Origin: an uncultured Porphyromonadaceae bacterium
GTDB lineage: Bacteria; Bacteroidota; Bacteroidia; Bacteroidales; Muribaculaceae
Length of the DNA: 9,353 bases
Assembly (NCBI GenBank): GCA_947176285.1
Contig: CAMWQF010000096.1
Span: forward strand, 1 to 9,353
Direction of reading: 5' to 3'
The position numbers and the translations under genes are program-made. This document shows, in pieces, positions 7,957 through 9,353 of this stretch. The notes under the pieces were generated by a model, which saw only the letters and a list, made by a program, of their open reading frames with translations, did not search any database and was not told where the DNA came from. Each line of letters starts with the position of its first letter. Positions within the stretch are counted from its first letter, which is position 1.

Positions 7957-9171
7957 TTAATGGTTATGTGTATGTCCGGGTACTGCAGTAGAAGATGTTT
8001 CTGCCATCCTGACCACTTGTGCGCCCTTCACTACTACCTCTTCACCAGGTTCCAATCCGGAAATAATTTCTATTTTATTTCCATCAGAGGCTCCGGTAGT
8101 AACGACATGTTTCAAATAATGTCCATCTCCATGAGTGGTATATATACATTTGTTTCCACTTATTTCTACTATAGCCTCTTTGGGCACTGCCAGCACGTTT
8201 CCTCTTGATTCTGAAATCAGATATATTTCAGCAAATGCTCCGGGTGCAATCTCTCCATTGTTGGTAAAAGTGAAATAGATAGGGATATATCCGTTTTCTG
8301 CCAACGCCGACCCGGGGTTTGATATTATTCTCCCTCCAAGTGTTTTGACATTATAGGTAGATTCTGATGATGCAGGCCTAAAATTGGCATCGGTCACTCC
8401 TGAGAGGCGTGATATATATTTCTCTGGGACGTCTGCGCGAAGTGTGAGGCTCGTGTTTCCGCTTACTGCAGCAATTCTCTGACCTATTTCTACATATTCT
8501 CCACTTTTTGCAAACAACTGTGTGATTGCTCCTGTTTTCGGAGAGTTGACACTCACACTTCCTTGTTTGGACAATTTTAACGCGGCTTCTGCTTCTTCAT
8601 AAGCACGAAGAGCGTTATTGTATTCTTCAGTGCTGACAATTCCATCTTCGTGCAATGGTTTCAGGCGGTCAAGTTCCCTTTTTGCAGCATTTTTTGCTGC
8701 TATAGCCTGCACCGAAGGATCCCCACCTTGAACATTTGATGCCGAGATGCTTCCTATCGCGTTTCCTGCTGATACTCTAACGCCGGTATTGATATTTGGA
8801 GAAAGGGTTAATATTCCGCTTCTGGTTGCTGTAGCAATTCCTTCATCAGATGCCTTGGATTCGATTCTCCCTGATACTAAGGTGACATCTGAAAATGACG
8901 CAGGAGAAATGCGTTCAGTCTTCACTCCAAATTTCTCTGCAGTGTGATGTTTTAATTCTATCAAGCCACTATGGTCATGCCCCTCATGCTCTTCATCTTC
9001 ATGATGCTCATCTTCTGAATGCAGGTCATGGTCATGATCATGATCTTCATCATGGTCATCGTGTGTCTCTGTATGTTCTTTATCATTGGAATGGCTGCAA
9101 CTTACTGAAGCACCGCTCCACGTAAGAGCAGAGAATATCAGAACTGATATTTTTATATAATTCTTTTTCAT
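7957..9171 (-). CDS. CzcB-like periplasmic adaptor (membrane fusion protein) with His-rich N-terminal region
   Basis: A 404-residue adaptor that bridges the inner-membrane pump and the outer-membrane channel and may hand over metal. A hydrophobic signal (about 6-19) leads to C25 in ASVSC, a weak lipobox (Ser at -3), so it is probably a lipoprotein. Residues 26-68 are an extreme His/Asp/Glu stretch with 13 His, including HDHDHD (44-49), and the C-terminus is GHTHNH. Core domains follow adaptor order: lipoyl half near 111-145, coiled-coil hairpin about 152-204 (RELDRLKPLHEDGIVSTEEY), second lipoyl half about 208-237 (SPKTGAITQLFAKSGEYV), then beta-barrel and membrane-proximal domains (NVLAVPKEAIV, GLEPGEEVVVKGAQ). 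The only methionines are M1 and M389, so a CusB-like three-Met copper site is absent. It is the first operon gene, 12 bases before the pump. ATG 9171 gives the best signal peptide and follows A/T-rich leader sequence. Confidence 0.91.
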   Translation of the reverse strand: MKKNYIKISVLIFSALTWSGASVSCSHSNDKEHTETHDDHDEDHDHDHDLHSEDEHHEDEEHEGHDHSGLIELKHHTAEKFGVKTERISPASFSDVTLVSGRIESKASDEGIATATRSGILTLSPNINTGVRVSAGNAIGSISASNVQGGDPSVQAIAAKNAAKRELDRLKPLHEDGIVSTEEYNNALRAYEEAEAALKLSKQGSVSVNSPKTGAITQLFAKSGEYVEIGQRIAAVSGNTSLTLRADVPEKYISRLSGVTDANFRPASSESTYNVKTLGGRIISNPGSALAENGYIPIYFTFTNNGEIAPGAFAEIYLISESRGNVLAVPKEAIVEISGNKCIYTTHGDGHYLKHVVTTGASDGNKIEIISGLEPGEEVVVKGAQVVRMAETSSTAVPGHTHNH

Positions 9172-9193
9172 TATATTTGGACTTTTAACAATG

Positions 9194-9233
9194 AAGTTGT
9201 TTAAACTTATTTACGAATTCAAAAAATCAACAA
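9194..9233 (-). promoter_or_regulatory. Candidate promoter and operator of the metal efflux operon
   Basis: The 97 bases directly upstream of the adaptor start are A/T-rich and non-coding, the natural place for the operon promoter. Read on the minus strand, TTGTTG (9233-9228) and TAAGTTTA (9209-9202) are separated by 18 bases. This loosely resembles the Bacteroidota -33/-7 pair (TTTG and TAnnTTTG), with mismatches in both boxes. A perfect short inverted repeat, AAGTT-TAAAC-AACTT (9208-9194), overlaps the -7-like box, which is where a repressor or metal-sensing regulator could bind. Both are short enough to occur by chance in A/T-rich DNA, and no regulator gene is visible in the window. Confidence 0.27.
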
Positions 9234-9305
9234 GAAGAGTTAAAACTAAGATTCTTTTTATTAATCTTCCGCCATCTTTTCGGCATCTTTTGCCTCTATC
9301 ATCAG

Positions 9306-9353
9306 TCATGATGCCCGCATCATTCCTTCTTCAAGAGACAAAACCTGCTCGAA
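9306..9353 (-). CDS. Possible 3' end of an unidentified gene entering from the right edge
   Basis: On the minus strand the frame starting at the window edge is open for 15 codons (FEQVLSLEEGMMRAS) and ends at TGA 9306-9308. The same frame then continues for 14 more codons (LMIEAKDAEKMAED) to TAA 9261-9263. The second stretch also has protein-like, acidic composition, so the gene may really end at 9261 with an in-frame TGA, or may stop at 9306. The fragment is too short to identify. Alternatively, a plus-strand gene could begin at ATG 9308 (MMPASFLLQE...) and run off the edge, divergent from the efflux operon. I slightly favour the minus-strand reading on composition alone. Confidence 0.25.
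   Translation of the reverse strand, partial: FEQVLSLEEGMMRAS

Noticed and set aside
7457..7960. 167-residue open frame on the plus strand, antisense to the pump gene
   Set aside because: It lies entirely opposite a firmly identified RND gene, has no recognisable motif, and shadow frames of this size are common opposite long genes.
8895..9125. Plus-strand frame coding a His-rich peptide opposite the adaptor
   Set aside because: The His richness follows from the near self-complementary CATGAT repeats of the adaptor tract; nothing else supports a gene.
9248..9268. Inverted repeat AAGATT-N9-AATCTT, considered as a terminator for the gene at the right edge
   Set aside because: Six mostly A/T pairs, a nine-base loop and only a short downstream T run; compatible with chance.
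1..9353. Defence system, prophage, insertion sequence, CRISPR array or RNA gene
   Set aside because: All long frames are accounted for by repair and efflux genes. No integrase, transposase, terminal repeats, spaced direct repeats or tRNA-like cloverleaf was seen.

Overview
The window looks like chromosomal DNA of a Bacteroidota bacterium, most likely a gut-type Bacteroidales member. Three things point that way: the helicase has the Bacteroidota-style RecQ layout (cysteine cluster late in the protein), start codons are preceded by A/T-rich sequence rather than strong Shine-Dalgarno motifs, and the metal pump belongs to a type common in that phylum. The family or genus cannot be fixed from the sequence alone.

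Left half, plus strand (1-3623): a tightly packed DNA repair cluster. The 3' end of recJ (single-strand exonuclease) enters from the left edge, followed 18 bases later by a complete RecQ-family helicase and 14 bases after that by a UmuC-type Y-family DNA polymerase. The spacing suggests one transcript. RecQ unwinding and RecJ digestion act together in end resection and gap repair (RecF pathway), and a translesion polymerase fits beside them. No umuD or lexA gene is present.

Right half, minus strand (3629-9171): a complete tripartite heavy-metal efflux operon of the CzcCBA/CusCBA class, transcribed right to left in the order adaptor (9171-7957), RND pump (7944-4834), outer-membrane channel (4813-3629), with gaps of 12 and 20 bases. 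The adaptor has a very His/Asp/Glu-rich N-terminus and a His-rich tail. The pump and adaptor lack the methionines associated with Cu(I)/Ag(I) handling, so a divalent cation such as Zn, Co, Ni or Cd is the better guess. The two operons converge with only 5 bases between their stop codons.

Right edge (9172-9353): 182 bases holding the likely promoter/operator of the efflux operon and a possible 3' remnant of another minus-strand gene. No RNA gene, CRISPR array, insertion sequence or phage element was seen. I did not find a convincing undescribed system. The most useful leads are the RecQ domain order, the unusual C-terminus of the polymerase, the metal-site residues of the pump, and the interrupted reading frame at the right edge.
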